Assembly (NCBI RefSeq): GCF_027942865.1
Contig: NC_134515.1
Span: 3,106,839-3,170,838 of the forward strand
Origin: Odontesthes bonariensis
Taxonomy: Eukaryota; Chordata; Actinopteri; Atheriniformes; Atherinopsidae
Reading direction: 5' to 3'
Length of the DNA stretch: 64,000 bases
Numbering within the stretch: position 1 is the first letter of the stretch; each line of letters starts with the position of its first letter. The notes beneath the pieces are model-generated. The model saw nothing but the letters and a program-made list of their open reading frames with translations, did no database searches and was not told the DNA's origin. The position numbers were made by a program, and so were the translations under genes. This document shows positions 20,601 through 32,689 of the stretch, piece by piece.

Positions 20601-23133
20601 AAAATTCACATTTAATGGTACCGGCACCTCGAACGTTTTTCTGGTTAAGATGTAAAATCGCATCTGTTAAACGCTATCTGTTTTAATGTAAAGCTAGCCT
20701 AAGTTGTTCCTAGCGTTCACTTCAATGAGGACACATTCGATTAATATGAAAACTCTGCTTTAACATCACCATAAAAGCACACAGAAAATATAATAAATAT
20801 GTAAATATGGTTCGCCATCGACATTGTTATTTAGTTTAGAGTTTAGATGGACAGAAACCAAACTGTGATAGAGCTAATGTTAGCCATGTAAGCTAACATA
20901 AGCTGTTGTAGCCTAAACATGCTCTTCATCATCATTATTCTTTAAGCAGAACATCTCAATTCGTCAGTATTTTTGTCATAAAGTAGAATAACTAACAGTA
21001 ATGCTAACTTCAGGTGCCCTTGCCACCAGTAGCCTACAAAGCTCAAACATTCATGCTAGTGCTAGCTTTACTGTTTTAGAGGCTGCAGCCCTGCAGAGGT
21101 GTTTGCACAGTAAGTTTGATTTATTTTGTTTTTTTCTGTTCTTTTCTCAAATCGAAAACATTTCAAAGCAGTTAAAAGTGCATCTGGATTTTGGGCCGAG
21201 TGTTAGATTTTATTGATTTCTGTATAGAAATGTTCTCCTTCCAATCATTCTCTGCAGAGCGAGTAGGAGGGAGTCGGAGCAGAATAGAGTGCGGAGGAGG
21301 AGGAGGATTATGAAAAGAAATTATCCAAAGCAAGGGGAGAGAAGAGCAAAATTATAGTGAAGTATTACAGCCGTATTCCTCCCAGAAACCTCTGCTCTTA
21401 TCTATTTGTTGCTCAGAAAGATTGCTCAGAATAATTGATTTTAAATGCTTTTTCAAAACACTTTGTAATGCCAGAAAATGCACAAACAACTGGGCCTGGC
21501 AGTGATAAGTACGTCACTTCTCTTGTGCCAGTTAAGGCGAGACACGGCAGACAAAAACAGTGATTTATCAGGGTCAATTTGAGATTTTGGGCCAGTCTAC
21601 TCCTTCAATATGTGTTCTTTCAATCTGCTATAAAGAAAACGTTGAAAACATAAATTAAAATGTTTATTTCATCACATTTTGTTTACTCACGGATTTACCA
21701 AAATGAATTCCCCAATTTAAATCTCTAAATGCTGTTTTCTCAAAATCAGTTTTTTGTATTTTTCCAGTATCAGTATCTCAGCCTATGGAGCACCCACTAA
21801 CACCAAACTTTCCAGTTATACACTTAGCAGTATTCTGAAGATATTTATAGAAGGATTTGTTGATAAATCATTCCTGGCCTGATTTATGTGACATTATAAT
21901 AAAAAAAATATGGCGAAAATTGATGTTTTTTAGGCTATGGGCAGTATATTTTGATTTCCTAGGAAATGAAAGCAGATATCCTGAAATCCTTCTGTAATTT
22001 TATTTTCATTTTGTGTGTAAACAAAATGAAAAAAAAATTTTGCACCCGGCTTTATCATATGTTCAGATCTATCTTCCGGAAATATATGCAAATGTGCGCA
22101 TATTTAATGAGATGATGCCTAATTTGCATAATTAAACATAAACATTTCTAAAACTTGTAATACACTTTTTTTCATACTTGTATAAGTAATCAACTGAGGA
22201 AGTTTCATGGTGATATCTATTATTTTAAAATATTACCCTATTCACCTGTAGTGTCTTGCCTTAAGAGAATGAATATTCAGTGTTCCCACGTTCCCTTTAC
22301 ATGATTATGATAATCAAAAAAACGGACGTTTTCTCCTTATTTTGAAGGAAAACATTCCTTGTGTTTACTTCCTGTTTGTCCTGGAGGAGCCCTGATGATT
22401 TCCCACCTGTGGCTCGTTACCCTTCAGACTCTGTGTGTGAACACAGTCTTTTGTCTTCCGCTGAGGAGTTGCCAGCCAGTTTGTTTCGCTCTGATTTTCT
22501 TGGCACTTCTCGGACTCTTGTGGCATCTTCATGCTTGTAAGTTTTGGATCCTGTCACTCGCTGCTCTCCAGTTAGTGCATGTGGACTGTAGCCAGAAATG
22601 CTAAGTGCTAAATGTTCCTATCAGGGGACAGATTATTCTGCCTGGGGAGACGGTTTCATATAGGGAAAAATAAATGAGGGACGCCTCATTAGAAGGGCCG
22701 GCCGAAACCGATTGCCTTCACGTTTCCTGGCCTGGTGAATTTTTTAGCCCCTTTTTTTGTGAGTGAAACAATTTTTTAACTATTTGACTCGAACCTGAAT
22801 TGATTTAGATGCATATTTTTTGAGTGACATGAACACCTGGAAAACTAATTATTATCCAGCAATTCACTTTAATATAAAATAACAAAATTAACCGAATAAA
22901 ATAAGTATCTTTCTTAAAGGAGAAGTTTGTTTTTTGTTTTTTTAACCTGGACCTGTTTCTTTATTTCACCAATACTTTAAGACGAATGAATGAAAAAAAT
23001 GTTTTCCCCCTGTTTGAGTAAAAGTACTATTGCACTGTTAGCTCATAGTTGCCGTGTTGTTGTTATTTTGTAGCAGAGTGGTGCAAAAAGTCTACATGTC
23101 TGTTCATCATTAAGTGGTTTCAGAGTTACATGG
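20601..23133. other. Intergenic: no gene recognised
   Basis: Mostly AT-rich. About 22350-22560 reads like a fish retroposon 3' UTR (CTGATGATTTCCCACCTGTG), low confidence. No exon with usable splice sites was found. Confidence 0.4.
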
Positions 23134-23518
23134 TTGTGTAAAAGGTTCCTGTTTTCAAAACAAAAGCACCGATTGTATGGTAATGGCTTTCCCTATGATA
23201 AAAGGCAACGGGTATTTTATTTTGTGAAAATAACCGGAAGTGCGTTGCTCACTGCGGCTAGCTTTAGTAGCGCCGAATTCGTGGGAACAAAATTGTAAAC
23301 GGCCGGTATTTTGTCAGGTTTTCAACACGTTGGGGATCTAAACGACTACTTTCTCACCTGAAAATGTTTCAAATGTTGCTAAAGTTTACAGAGTTTAGAG
23401 CTTAAGAGAAATCAGCTTCAGGCCGGCTGATTTCGGCTCGGGCAGCGAAATGCATTGTGGGTAAACGCTCTGCATACTGTCTGATCGATCAGTATGTAGT
23501 AGGCGGTTTCGAACACAG
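23134..23518 (+). mobile_element. MITE family R (5'-truncated copy)
   Basis: It matches the distal part of the about 610-bp element at 29916-30525 and ends with GGTTTCGAACACAGCC. The proximal terminus is missing. Confidence 0.8.
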
Positions 23519-23519
23519 C

Positions 23520-25420
23520 CAATGTCAAAGCTCAGTTCAACCGTCAGAAATCTGGGAGTGAACTTTGACCTTTGATCTGAGGTCGGACAAACAAATGAAC
23601 AATGTCGTCAGGACTATTTTTTTCCAGTTGCGTCTCCTGGCCAAAGTTAAAATGTTTTTAAGTCCTCATGACCTTGAGAAAGCCATCCACGCCCTAATAA
23701 GTTCAAGGTCAGACTGTTTTAATGCTCTTTATGTCGGCGTCTCCCAGTCTTCTCTCAGCCGCCTTCAGCTGGTGCAGAACGCTGCTGCCCGTCTTTAACC
23801 AACACCAACAGACGTGTGCACATCACTCCTGTTCTTAACTCCCTCCATCGGCTTCCTGTCCTTTATGGAACTGATTTTAAACTTTTTTTTTTTTTTTATA
23901 ACTGATTTTTTTTATTTGACATATACATACAAACACAGATGGGGTGTATATTATATGCAGTTATACTTGCTTAAAGTTCTGTAGAACTTAACGCCATATT
24001 TCCGCTAATCCGATCCTCTTCTTCGCTCTATGTGCCTTAACGAGCATTCTGCGTTAATGAGTCCTTTACAAGTGAGAAAAACAACCATACAGAGCACAGA
24101 GTCATTTACAGGTGAGAGCAACAACGATACAAAAAGAAAAAGAAAGAACCTACTCTCCTGTAATTAGTTAAAAAATAAATAAATAAAAAAATAAGTAAGA
24201 AAAACAAGAATATAGAGGTAACTATATTATTATTATTGCCTGTACTAATAATGACCATCTTTAATCTGTTAACTGTTTAATCGTTAATGCCCATAATCTG
24301 TTTAATTTCCTTTGGAATATTCTTCCAAAAATTTTTGGGCAATAATTTTTTTTTATTTGTAGCACATTTCATGTACAAACAATTCAAAGTGCTTTACATA
24401 AAATAAAAGCATTGCAGCAGGGAGTGGAAGAAGCATTAAAAATAATAATAATAAAAAAAAACATAAATAAAAGATAATTATCAAACATGTCTGTTTTCAG
24501 CTGTAGTTTTTCTTTTTTTTTTTTTTTCTCCATGATAAACACGTTTTCTCTCCATTGCATGATGCTTGGAGGCTGTGGTTTCAACCAGGAAGCTGTTACA
24601 GTCTTCTTTGCCATCAGCAGCAGGATTCTCAGTAAATATTTAGAGCTCTTTTCTGTCATACCGTCAGGAATTATACCCAAAATGTAAAGTGCTGCTTCCA
24701 GATGGAGGTTAATGCCCATAATCTGTTTAATTTCCTTTTGAATATTCTTCCAAAAATCTTTATTTTTGGGCAATCCCAGAACATGAGTGGAGTCGCCCAC
24801 TGCTCCACACTCCCTCCAACAGAAATCAGTATATTATATAAATCAGTTGTATTGCTGTATTTCCATGTAATGAACGGAGTGTAAAAGTAACGCATTTTCA
24901 CTTTCCAATCGAACTCCCTCCATGTTGGACTATTAGTTAGTTTGTGTCCCTCTTTAAATGTTGGTTTTAAACTTTTAATGTGTGTTTTTAAAGCTCTTAA
25001 CGGCCTCGCCCCGTCGTATTTATCTGAGCGTTTAACAGTCCTGGTAGAGCTCTGAGGTCAGCAGATCAGTTTCTGCTGGAAGTGCCCAGGTCAGAATACA
25101 AACCCTGGGGTGAGCGAGCCTTTTCCCAAAGCTGCCCCCAGGCTCTGGAATAAGCCCCCCGTCCAGCTGCGTCTTATTTCTGACCTGGGCCTCTAAAAAC
25201 CTGCTTATTTAGGATGGCTTTAATACCCAGTAGTATGATGACACTTTCATCTTATCTTATTCGATTTTATTCTATTTTATTGCTTTCACTGTTCTTTTAT
25301 TGTTTTTATTTGTTTTTACTTCTTCTTCTCTTTATTTATTACCTGCTGTAAAGCACTTTGGTACACCGGAAGGATTGCCTGTAAAGGGCTGTAGAAATAA
25401 AGTACATTTACATTGTTACC
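23520..25420 (+). pseudogene. Rex1/L2-like LINE ORF2 C-terminus and 3' UTR, split by another LINE
   Basis: The frame at 23565-23798 has motifs FFQLRLLAKVKMFLSPHDLE and SSLSRLQLVQNAAARL, typical of the region after the reverse transcriptase in CR1/L2/Rex1 ORF2. It continues degraded through 23890 and resumes at about 24960 (FKLLMCVFKALNGLAPSYLS-like in a frame reaching about 25060). The 3' UTR has CTGTAAAGCACTTTGGTACA. Stops and frameshifts make it dead. Its middle is displaced by the L1-like segment at 23882-24955. Confidence 0.8.
23882..24955 (-). mobile_element. L1-like LINE 3' fragment nested in the Rex1/L2-like LINE
   Basis: On the minus strand, 24901-24384 encodes in two shifted frames an L1/Tx1-type ORF2 end: LMFWDCPKIKIF, a WKNIQKEIKQIMGI segment and a final MEKKKKKEKL tract. 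A T-run at 23883-23898 is the poly(A) tail. Flanking copies of TTTTAAAC (before 23884 and near 24965) look like the target duplication. A further LINE-tail segment (about 24345-24480) and a repeated stretch (24290-24350, 24713-24775) show internal rearrangement. Confidence 0.7.
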
Positions 25421-25909
25421 GAAATGCAAATGGAAGCACAATGATACTAAAGTCGTATTGAAACAGGATGGCATTTGTCTATAAGTGTTTTTCTGTAATT
25501 CATCGAGTCGTGTTTTTGCTGATCGATGACACAGAAATGGAAGACAGTGAGGATGAGGAGAAGCAGGAAGAGGACTGAGGATGGAGACAGTTAAAGATGC
25601 AGATGAAGTGTGGCTCAGAGAGATTAACAGGAGGTGAAATAAGGATGGAGGAGGTGCAGCAGCACAAGTGCATGCAGGAGGTTGATGAAGAGAGCCCCCA
25701 GAGATAGGAAAAAAGACGGGCTCTCACTCTGCTGCTTTTTTCTGACCTTAATTGGACAAATTTGGCAGTAGATCTATTTCTAATTGTTCGTTTCATTCTA
25801 ACAACACAGCTTTTACATGGAAGTGCTCATAACTGGAGTCTGAAACCAGTTTAAGTGAAATAATAATGTCATTATAACCTTACATTTGATATGAAAAACA
25901 CATTTTGAA
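25421..25909. other. Intergenic: no gene seen
   Basis: Purine-rich sequence near 25540-25690; the frames there have no recognisable domain. Confidence 0.4.
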
Positions 25910-25913
25910 TTAA

Positions 25914-26558
25914 AGGGACAGTTCGCCTCTTTTGACATGAAGCTGTATGACATCCCATATCAGCAACATCATTTCTGAACATCTTCTTACCCCCTGCTGC
26001 GTCCTGTGAGCAGAGTTCCAGCCTCGTTTTGGTGTTGATGAAGGTAGTCCGGCTAGCTGGCTGGGGTTTAAAAAATAAAGCGTTTTGCTTCTCAAAACAA
26101 TATGCGTTCAACAGAGTAATACATTTGCATCACAAAATGGTTCTCCAGGAAAAAGTCAGACCTCACAATCTCTTGGCCCTATTTTCTCTCCCTTCGTATC
26201 ACTGCCTGCTGCCACCTGCCGACAGCCGCGCCTGTTACGCTGTTTGCTGCTCGGTCTGCACAGCAGGCAGTGATACGAAGGGAGAGAAAATAGGGCCAAG
26301 CGATTGTGAGCTCTGACTTTTTCCTGGAGAACCATTTTGTGATGCAAATGTATTACTCTGTTGAACTCATATTGTTTTGAGAAGCAAAACGCTTTATTTT
26401 TTAAACCCCAGCCAGCTAGCCGGACTACCTTCATCAACGCCAAAACGAGGCTGGAACTCTGCTCACAGGACGCAGCAGGGGGTAAGAAGATGTTCAGAAA
26501 TGATGCTGCTGATATGGGATGTTACACAGCTTCATGTCTGAAGAGGCGAACTGTCCCT
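25914..26558. mobile_element. Palindromic TTAA-target MITE (copy 2, uninterrupted)
   Basis: TTAA on both sides (25910-25913, 26559-26562). The ends are AGGGACAGTTCGCC and its inverse. Two arms of about 300 bp meet near 26235. This copy serves as the empty reference for the insertion at 3027-3423. Confidence 0.85.
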
Positions 26559-26759
26559 TTAACCAATTAAGATATTTTCAATGGCAAAATATGCAGGTTT
26601 ATTCCATATTACTTTTATCCTATTCCCTTTCAATTGTGGGCTTATATAATACGTGGCATTATATGGGCCACGTTTGGCCCATATAATGCTAATGACTGCG
26701 CCATAAATGCCAAAGTAGTAGTAAATAAAGTAACGCACATTAGGCCCACTGGGCAGGTG

Positions 26760-27016
26760 AAAGCGGCAGAGTGGAGCAGAGTGGAGCATCCTGTATGAAA
26801 GCGGCAGAGTGGAGCATCCTGTATGAAAGCGGCAGAGTGGAGCATCCTGTATGAAAGCGGCAGAGTGGAGCATCCTGTATGAAAGCGGCAGAGTGGAGCA
26901 TCCTGTATGAAAGCGGCAGAGTGGAGCATCCTGTATGAAAGCGGCAGAGTGGAGCATCCTGTATGAAAGCGGCAGAGTGGAGCATCCTGTATGAAAGCGG
27001 CAGAGTGGAGCATCCT
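26760..27016. repeat. 28-bp minisatellite, about 8-9 copies
   Basis: The unit begins GAAAGCGGCAGAGTGGAGCA. The period of 28 is not a multiple of 3, so all minus-strand frames stay open through the array. It lies just upstream of a GC-rich, promoter-like stretch. Confidence 0.92.
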
Positions 27017-27149
27017 GCCCTGGCTGCAGGATCTTTGGTTCCTCTGCAGCCGCAGCTCTCAGCAGCATCCCGGGGACAGAAGCACCGTGATGGGGATTAT
27101 TCTTCCTGCTCAGCGGACACAGATCCAGCTGTAGCCAGAGGTGAGTCCG

Positions 27150-27420
27150 CATCGAGCCTTTGAGCCTTCCGCGTGCCGACGGCCGGCCGCCTGGGTTTGA
27201 ACGCGCGTTCTGTCCGCGTGCATGTTGCCCACATGCTTTAATGAAGCGGCTTTTCTCGCGCGGGCATCGTTAATGAGCGCTGCCGGTTAATTGGTTTTCC
27301 TGTCACGCGGACAGCGCGCGATCTGAAGGTTCCATGCTGCCCTGGTGCCCATGAGCAGGCGGGCAGGAGGCTTCCTGTCCCCGCCACAGACACGCAGCAG
27401 CGGCCGCTGCTCACACATAG
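27150..27420 (+). promoter_or_regulatory. CpG-rich stretch, possible promoter
   Basis: Many CpG dinucleotides (cgtgccgacggccggccgcc, gaacgcgcgttctgtccgcg) in an otherwise CpG-poor region. A donor-like GAGgtgagt at 27139-27144 could end a 5' UTR exon. No transcript evidence can be had from sequence alone. Confidence 0.4.
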
Positions 27421-27530
27421 ATCTGCTGCTTTATTTCTGGGATCTGAAGGCCTGGTGCAGCCTCAGTTCAGTGGGAGGAAGGCTGGAACATTCAGCTTCT
27501 CTTTATGGAAACTCTGCCTTTAAATGTCAG

Positions 27531-27593
27531 AAATGATGTGCTTACTGTGGATTTTCTTCATGGCTTTTGGAAGCAGAGCTGGTGCAGCTACAG
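27531..27593 (+). CDS. Possible signal-peptide exon of an unidentified gene
   Basis: After an aatgtcag acceptor-like site (27523-27530), ATG at 27533 opens MMCLLWIFFMAFGSRAGAAT. The exon closes with donor gtagtg at 27594 in phase 1. A hydrophobic leader on a phase-1 exon is typical of secreted or Ig-type membrane proteins. No downstream partner exon was recognised, so the gene is not named and a chance match remains possible. Confidence 0.35.
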
Positions 27594-28140
27594 GTAGTGA
27601 AGCTGCTTCATATTCTGATCACATTAAGCTCCTCTAAGTCTTTGTGTGTCAGCTTAAAAGTCTTCTAAATGTTTGAGCTGTTAAAGGGGAACTCCGGGGC
27701 ATTTGAAGCGCGTTTCCATTGCTAGAGGTTGTCAAATACTGACAGTAGGACACAGAGAGGTGCAAATCGGCGCTCCCTGTGTGGAGATCGCGCTGTTTGC
27801 GCAGCCTGTCATGCAGGCAAGAGCTAACCCTTCCAGTAAAACAACAACTTTCACACTGCAGAAACGTCACACCACTTTAAAACATTTAAAACATTACAAT
27901 ACATGCCCAGTAATATTGTTGTAATGTTTTAAATACTTGAACGCAGTTTTTCTAGAGAATATAATTGTTTTGTATATGGGATTATTCTCCATCGACTCTT
28001 TTGGGCTTTCACATGCGCGAGCCTACAACCAGCCGGTGAGTTACATGCTGTTTATAAAGTTGTTTTGTAACGTCCCCATGCCAGTAATGTGAGAACCATG
28101 CATATGGTTTTGATGGTAAGGCTTGTGACTTTATTGTCGG
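27594..28140. other. No gene recognised
   Basis: Unique-looking sequence after the candidate signal exon; no second exon was found. Confidence 0.35.
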
Positions 28141-28680
28141 ATGGGTTATAAAAAACCCTTTGTAAGTATTTGCACTCGGATGCTTTAAGTTATATTTAAT
28201 GCTGCAATATCAAGTAAATTTTACTTACCATAAAACACAACAGTTTTGAAGATATTAAGTAACATTTACTTAATTACATCTAAGTTTTAAGTTATATTTA
28301 TTTAAACAAATTAAGTAAAGTCTACTTGTTTTTCATAGGCAGGAACATCATTTTACTCAAAATTTTAAGTAAATGTTATATATCTGTAGTATTTGCTGTT
28401 ATGAAGTAACTTAGTAGATTTTAACGATACACTTTCAGAGTAAAGTTTATGTAGTATTTCTAGGTTTATGTACATACAACTATTAAACATTTAACTTGAA
28501 TGAGGAAACCTAAGTAAAACGTACTCTTCCTCCATAATTCATGTATTACGTTAATAAAATGTTTAATTTTATTTAAGAAGCTCGAGTTCTTACTGAATCT
28601 TAAAAATACAAGGTAGAAATTATTTACAGTTACTCTAATAGAGTTTACTTCACCAAAAAGTCACTTTTTTCAGTGTACGG
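28141..28680. mobile_element. Probable MITE rich in TTAAGTAA words, right end only
   Basis: AT-rich, with many variants of TTAAGTAAA. It ends AAAGTCACTTTTTTCAGTG, similar to known fish MITE termini. The left terminus was not found. Confidence 0.45.
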
Positions 28681-29030
28681 ACGTGTTTTTACATCGCTGT
28701 TATTGGTCTTCTTACCTCTCAAACTTCCATCTGCAGAGCGCAGGCTCTTACAGCCTTCTTCACAGCATTTATTTCAGTATTTTCTGTTCTGAGATGCTCT
28801 CGTGCTCCCTTTGCCTGCAGCGAACTGATTAAAAAAAAAAAAAAAGACTTGAAACTTCATGACTTGGTCCCATTGGAGGCTTTTTAAAAGGCTGGATGAC
28901 TCTGAGGCAGACGTGTGTTTGTAGACGTTCTGCCTGATTTCCTGGTTTGAAGTTGATGCATCAGTCAGTTTGATGTGTGTTGGTATGTCTGTTTTTATCT
29001 GTTTTTATGTTTTTATCTGCGTGCTGCTGT
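28681..29030. other. No gene recognised
   Basis: An A-run at 28828-28844; otherwise featureless. Confidence 0.35.
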
Positions 29031-29034
29031 CTTA

Positions 29035-29120
29035 CTCAACTCAACTTTATTTATAAAGCCCTTTAAAAACAGCTGAAACAAAGTGCTGAACATGAATAAC
29101 AGCACGAAGTATAAGGCATA
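29035..29120 (-). mobile_element. LINE 3' tail fragment
   Basis: Contains CAACTTTATTTATAAAGCCC and aaagtgctgaacatgaata, as in the inverse 3' UTR of L2-type fish LINEs. Confidence 0.5.
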
Positions 29121-29399
29121 AAACATAAGAACAATGTAAAAACGATAACAATATTAGCCAGGACACTGTTGGAAAAGAGATTCTTAATCTCACTGAGGCT
29201 TTTCCTGGTTAAACAAAAGTAAAAGAAAAGGTTCAAAGGTTGACAAAAAGATGCAAAACGATATCAGAAAGACTTCAGGTAACCACAGAGAAAGGAAAAC
29301 TGAACACAAAGACAAAAAAAAAGTAAAGAAGCAAAAACAAATGAAGCAAAAATAGACCAAATATCCTCAGAAGACGAAAACTACTCGCATAGACCTTTG

Positions 29400-29655
29400 A
29401 TGTAGGGCTGAGCGATGGCTGTCCAGGGATAACTTTTCCTCTGGCGATATGAAGCATGGCCGAGATACTTTTCCATAGATTCTTTTCGGCCATCTTTTGA
29501 CAGACAACACTAACAGCCAATGACAACAAGAGTTACGCCACGCTGAACCAATCACGTGGCTGGAATAGAGCCATGCTAGCAGCTAGCCGTGGCGTGTTTG
29601 TTTGTTTGTTCGTTTGTGCTGCAGCAGGCGTATAAAAACAGAAAATGAGACGTAG
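29400..29655. mobile_element. Possible hAT terminal fragment
   Basis: It opens TAGGGCTGAGCGATGG, like the termini of hAT families in this window. No opposite end was found. Confidence 0.35.
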
Positions 29656-29664
29656 CCCAAGCTG

Positions 29665-29905
29665 AAGGGATGACAAGTTTATTTGTACGGCACAATTCAA
29701 CAACAAGGTGATTTAAAGAGCTTTACAGAGACATTAAAACATTAGAAATAAAAAGCATGATTCAAATTTTAAACAAAAAAGAAAGAAATAAGAACAATAG
29801 ATAAAATCAGGAGTTAAAATGTGATTAAGTTTTGAAACTCAAGCTTCAGATTTGGAGCTTTATCCAAATGCAGCTGAACATAGGTGTGTCTTTAACCTGG
29901 ACTGA
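29665..29905 (-). mobile_element. LINE 3' UTR fragment
   Basis: AAGTTTATTTGTACGGCACA with gtgatttaaagagctttaca is the inverse of a common L2-type 3' UTR. There is no ORF. Confidence 0.55.
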
Positions 29906-29915
29906 AAGACTCAAA

Positions 29916-30525
29916 GGCTGTGTTCCAAACCGCATACTTCTCCTACTAACTTTTTGAGTTAGTATGCGAGTTTGAGTAAGCGAGAAGTTCCCGGATGCAT
30001 ACTAGATTCTCTGAAATGTTGGGTATGCATCATGAGGTTACTACTCATACTCAAACTACCCAAGATGCAACGTAACGTGACGTCGTCAATCGTCATTTCC
30101 TGTCAAAACGGCAGTTTCAAGCTAGCTACAACGAGGGTAGGTTCACTTCCTGTTTTCAAAACAAAAGCACCAATTGTATCCTAATGGCTTTCCCTATGAT
30201 AAAAGGCAACGGGTATTTTATTTTGTGAAAATAACAGGAAGTGCGTTAGCTCACTGCGGCTAGCTTTAGTAGCGCCGAATTTGTGGGAACAAAATTGTAA
30301 ATAGCCGGTATTTTGTCAGGTTTTCAACACGTTGGGGATCTAAACGACTACTTTCTCGCCTGAAAATGTTTCAAATGTTGCTAAAGTTTACAGAGTTTAG
30401 AGCTTAAGGGAAATCAGCTTCAGGCCGGCTGATTTCGGCTCGGGCAGGAGCGAAATGCATTGTGGGTAAACGCGCTGCATACTATCTGATCGATGAGTAT
30501 GTAGTATGCGGTTTCAAACACAGCC
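29916..30525 (+). mobile_element. MITE family R (full copy)
   Basis: The ends are GGCTGTGTTCCAAACCGCAT and its inverse near 30500-30525. About 610 bp, with no transposase. Copies: 23134, 32066, 39381, 52666 and 57249. The target duplication is unclear here; the 57249 copy has ATG on both sides, so a 3-bp target (PIF/Harbinger-like) is possible. Confidence 0.85.
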
Positions 30526-31474
30526 GTAATGATGGATTTCCTCCAGCTGTGATGACTGAACTGTGACAGTTAAAAGAAGAAGCTGAAGTGAACAGCCTCT
30601 GGTGCCTCCTGTGGATCTGTTTTCCACGTTTGTCACCGTTTGATGGCTCACGTTCCTCTCTGCTTCCAGCACCCACTCTCCTCCTCTCTCCTCCTCTCCT
30701 CCTGTTTCTTCCTCTTCTCTCCATCCATCCGTTCAGGCAGCTCCTGTCTGGACTCCACACCTCCTCCTCTCCTTTTCACGGCGGCGTAGCAGCGGAGGAG
30801 AAAACGTTTCACCAGTAATAATGACCATAGCGGCGTCCGTTCACACGCTCGCACGGACGGCGAAGGGGCATCACCGGCGCTGCAGCGGCGCATCGTTCGG
30901 CTGTCAGACGCAGAGGAATGATAATTAGAAAGAGATCGACTCGACGGCAGGGAGAAAAAGAGGTAGAACGAGGAGGGAGGAAAGGAGGAGAGGAGCCCGG
31001 CCTGCAGCATGAAGGGAGAAAGGAGGAAGGATTGAGCTGAACATAATCTGATCAGGAGGAAGAAGAGAGGAGCACCAGCAGTTTGCTCTTCATTTTATTT
31101 ATTTATTTATTTATTTATTTATTTCTGGAGAAGATGATGGTGACAGCAGCAGCGGAGGAGAGGAGAGGGGGATAAGCCTGGATCAATAATCCTCCCTCCT
31201 CCACCTTTATCCCTCCATCACCTCTGCAGGAGAAACCTGTGAGACTCGCCGCCTGGTTTTTATCCTGAATGCTGCATCGTGTCTGCGTGCATGTGGGCGA
31301 GCGTGCACGTGAGCGAGCGTGCCCTCACATGTGTGTCACGTATGTGGAAGTGTTGGCTATGTAGGCCACGAGGCGTGTGCATGTGTGTGTGCATGTGTGC
31401 TAAACCTGTCCTAACTCTTCTGTGTGTGAATGGAAGGAGGCTGATGAGCTGATGTAAAGTGTGGGTTGTATAAG

Positions 31475-31513
<39 letters not shown>

Positions 31514-32065
31514 AGATAACACGACTGTGAAATTAGACAATTAAAATAGTGCTGCTGCTGTTAAATTAGATCGAAATTATCTCAAAGATGATAAGGGGAA
31601 ATGTGGCCGTCGGAGCCGCCTACGCTCTGAGCTCTCTGTGCACGTAAAGAGGAAAAAAATGAAGATTTATTTCGGCTGGAAATGAGAAAAATGTAACCGT
31701 GTCACAGCTAATGAGGACGTTTTCTCTCTGAACAAGCACAAAAGTTTCATGGATTGAGTTTTTTAAATGGATCCCACTTTGCAAACTGAACGTTTTTTGC
31801 ACTTTATTACACTAAACCTGAAACAGGAAATGCTTTCATTAAAGCTGCATTAAATCATTTTAACCAATTATTTCCACGACAGCAGCTTAGATTCTTAAAA
31901 ATGTGGCCGTCAGTTTCCTGAAATGTGCAAATGGCCACCTGAAAGGAGCTTTTCCAACCTGTTGGAAGCCAGTTTTTATCTAAACCCTGGATTTTTACAA
32001 GCTACATGCAGAATCCTCTGCTGCTGGTGACAGGGAGACCATCATGCTATCATACAGCAAACTGA
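30526..32065. other. GC- and purine-rich stretch, possible upstream promoter/5' UTR; no ORF
   Basis: 30770-31010 has several CpGs and purine-rich tracts, followed by a TTTA run (about 31095-31123) and a (GT)n tract. It could be an upstream promoter or 5' UTR exon for a gene to the right such as iqsec2, but I see no splice donor that decides this. Confidence 0.3.
31477..31512. repeat. (GT)n microsatellite
   Basis: Uninterrupted GT dinucleotides, about 18 units. Confidence 0.97.
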
Positions 32066-32682
32066 GTCTGTGTTCCAAACCGCATACTACATACTGCATA
32101 CTCATCGATCAGACAGTATGCAGAGCGTTTACCCACAATGCATTTCGCTCCTGCCCGAGCAGAAATCAGCCGGCCTGAAGCTGATTTCTCTTAAGCTCTA
32201 AACTCTGTAAACTTTAGCAACATTTGAAACATTTTCAGGTGAGAAAGTAGTCGTTTAGATCCCCAACGTGTTGAAAATCTGACAAAATACCGGCTGTTTA
32301 CCATTTTGTTCCCACGAATTCGGCGCTACTAAAGCTAGCCGCAGTGAGCTAACGCACTTCCGGTTATTTTCACAAAATAAAATACCCGTTGCCTTTTATC
32401 ATAGGGAAAGCCATTACCATACAATTGGTGCTTTTGTTTTGAAAACAGGAAGTGAACCTACCCTCGTTGTAGCTAGCTTGAAACTGCCGTTTTGACAGGA
32501 AATGACGATCGGCAACGTCACGTTACGTTGCGTCTTGGGTAGTTTGAGTATGAGTAGTAACCTCATGATGCATACCCAACATTTAGGAGAATCTAGTATG
32601 CATCCGGGAACTTCTCGCTTACTCAAACTCGCATACTAACTCAAAAAGTTAGCAGGAGAAGTATGCGGTTTGGAACACAGCC
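32066..32682 (-). mobile_element. MITE family R (full copy, inverted)
   Basis: Inverse of 29916-30525, ending GCGGTTTGGAACACAGCC. The two copies lie about 1.5 kb apart head to head. Confidence 0.85.
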
Positions 32683-32689
32683 TGTGTGT

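Noticed and set aside
26559..27152. 197-codon minus-strand ORF with His/Thr/Cys repeats
   Set aside because: It comes from the 28-bp minisatellite; 28 is not a multiple of 3 and all frames stay open.
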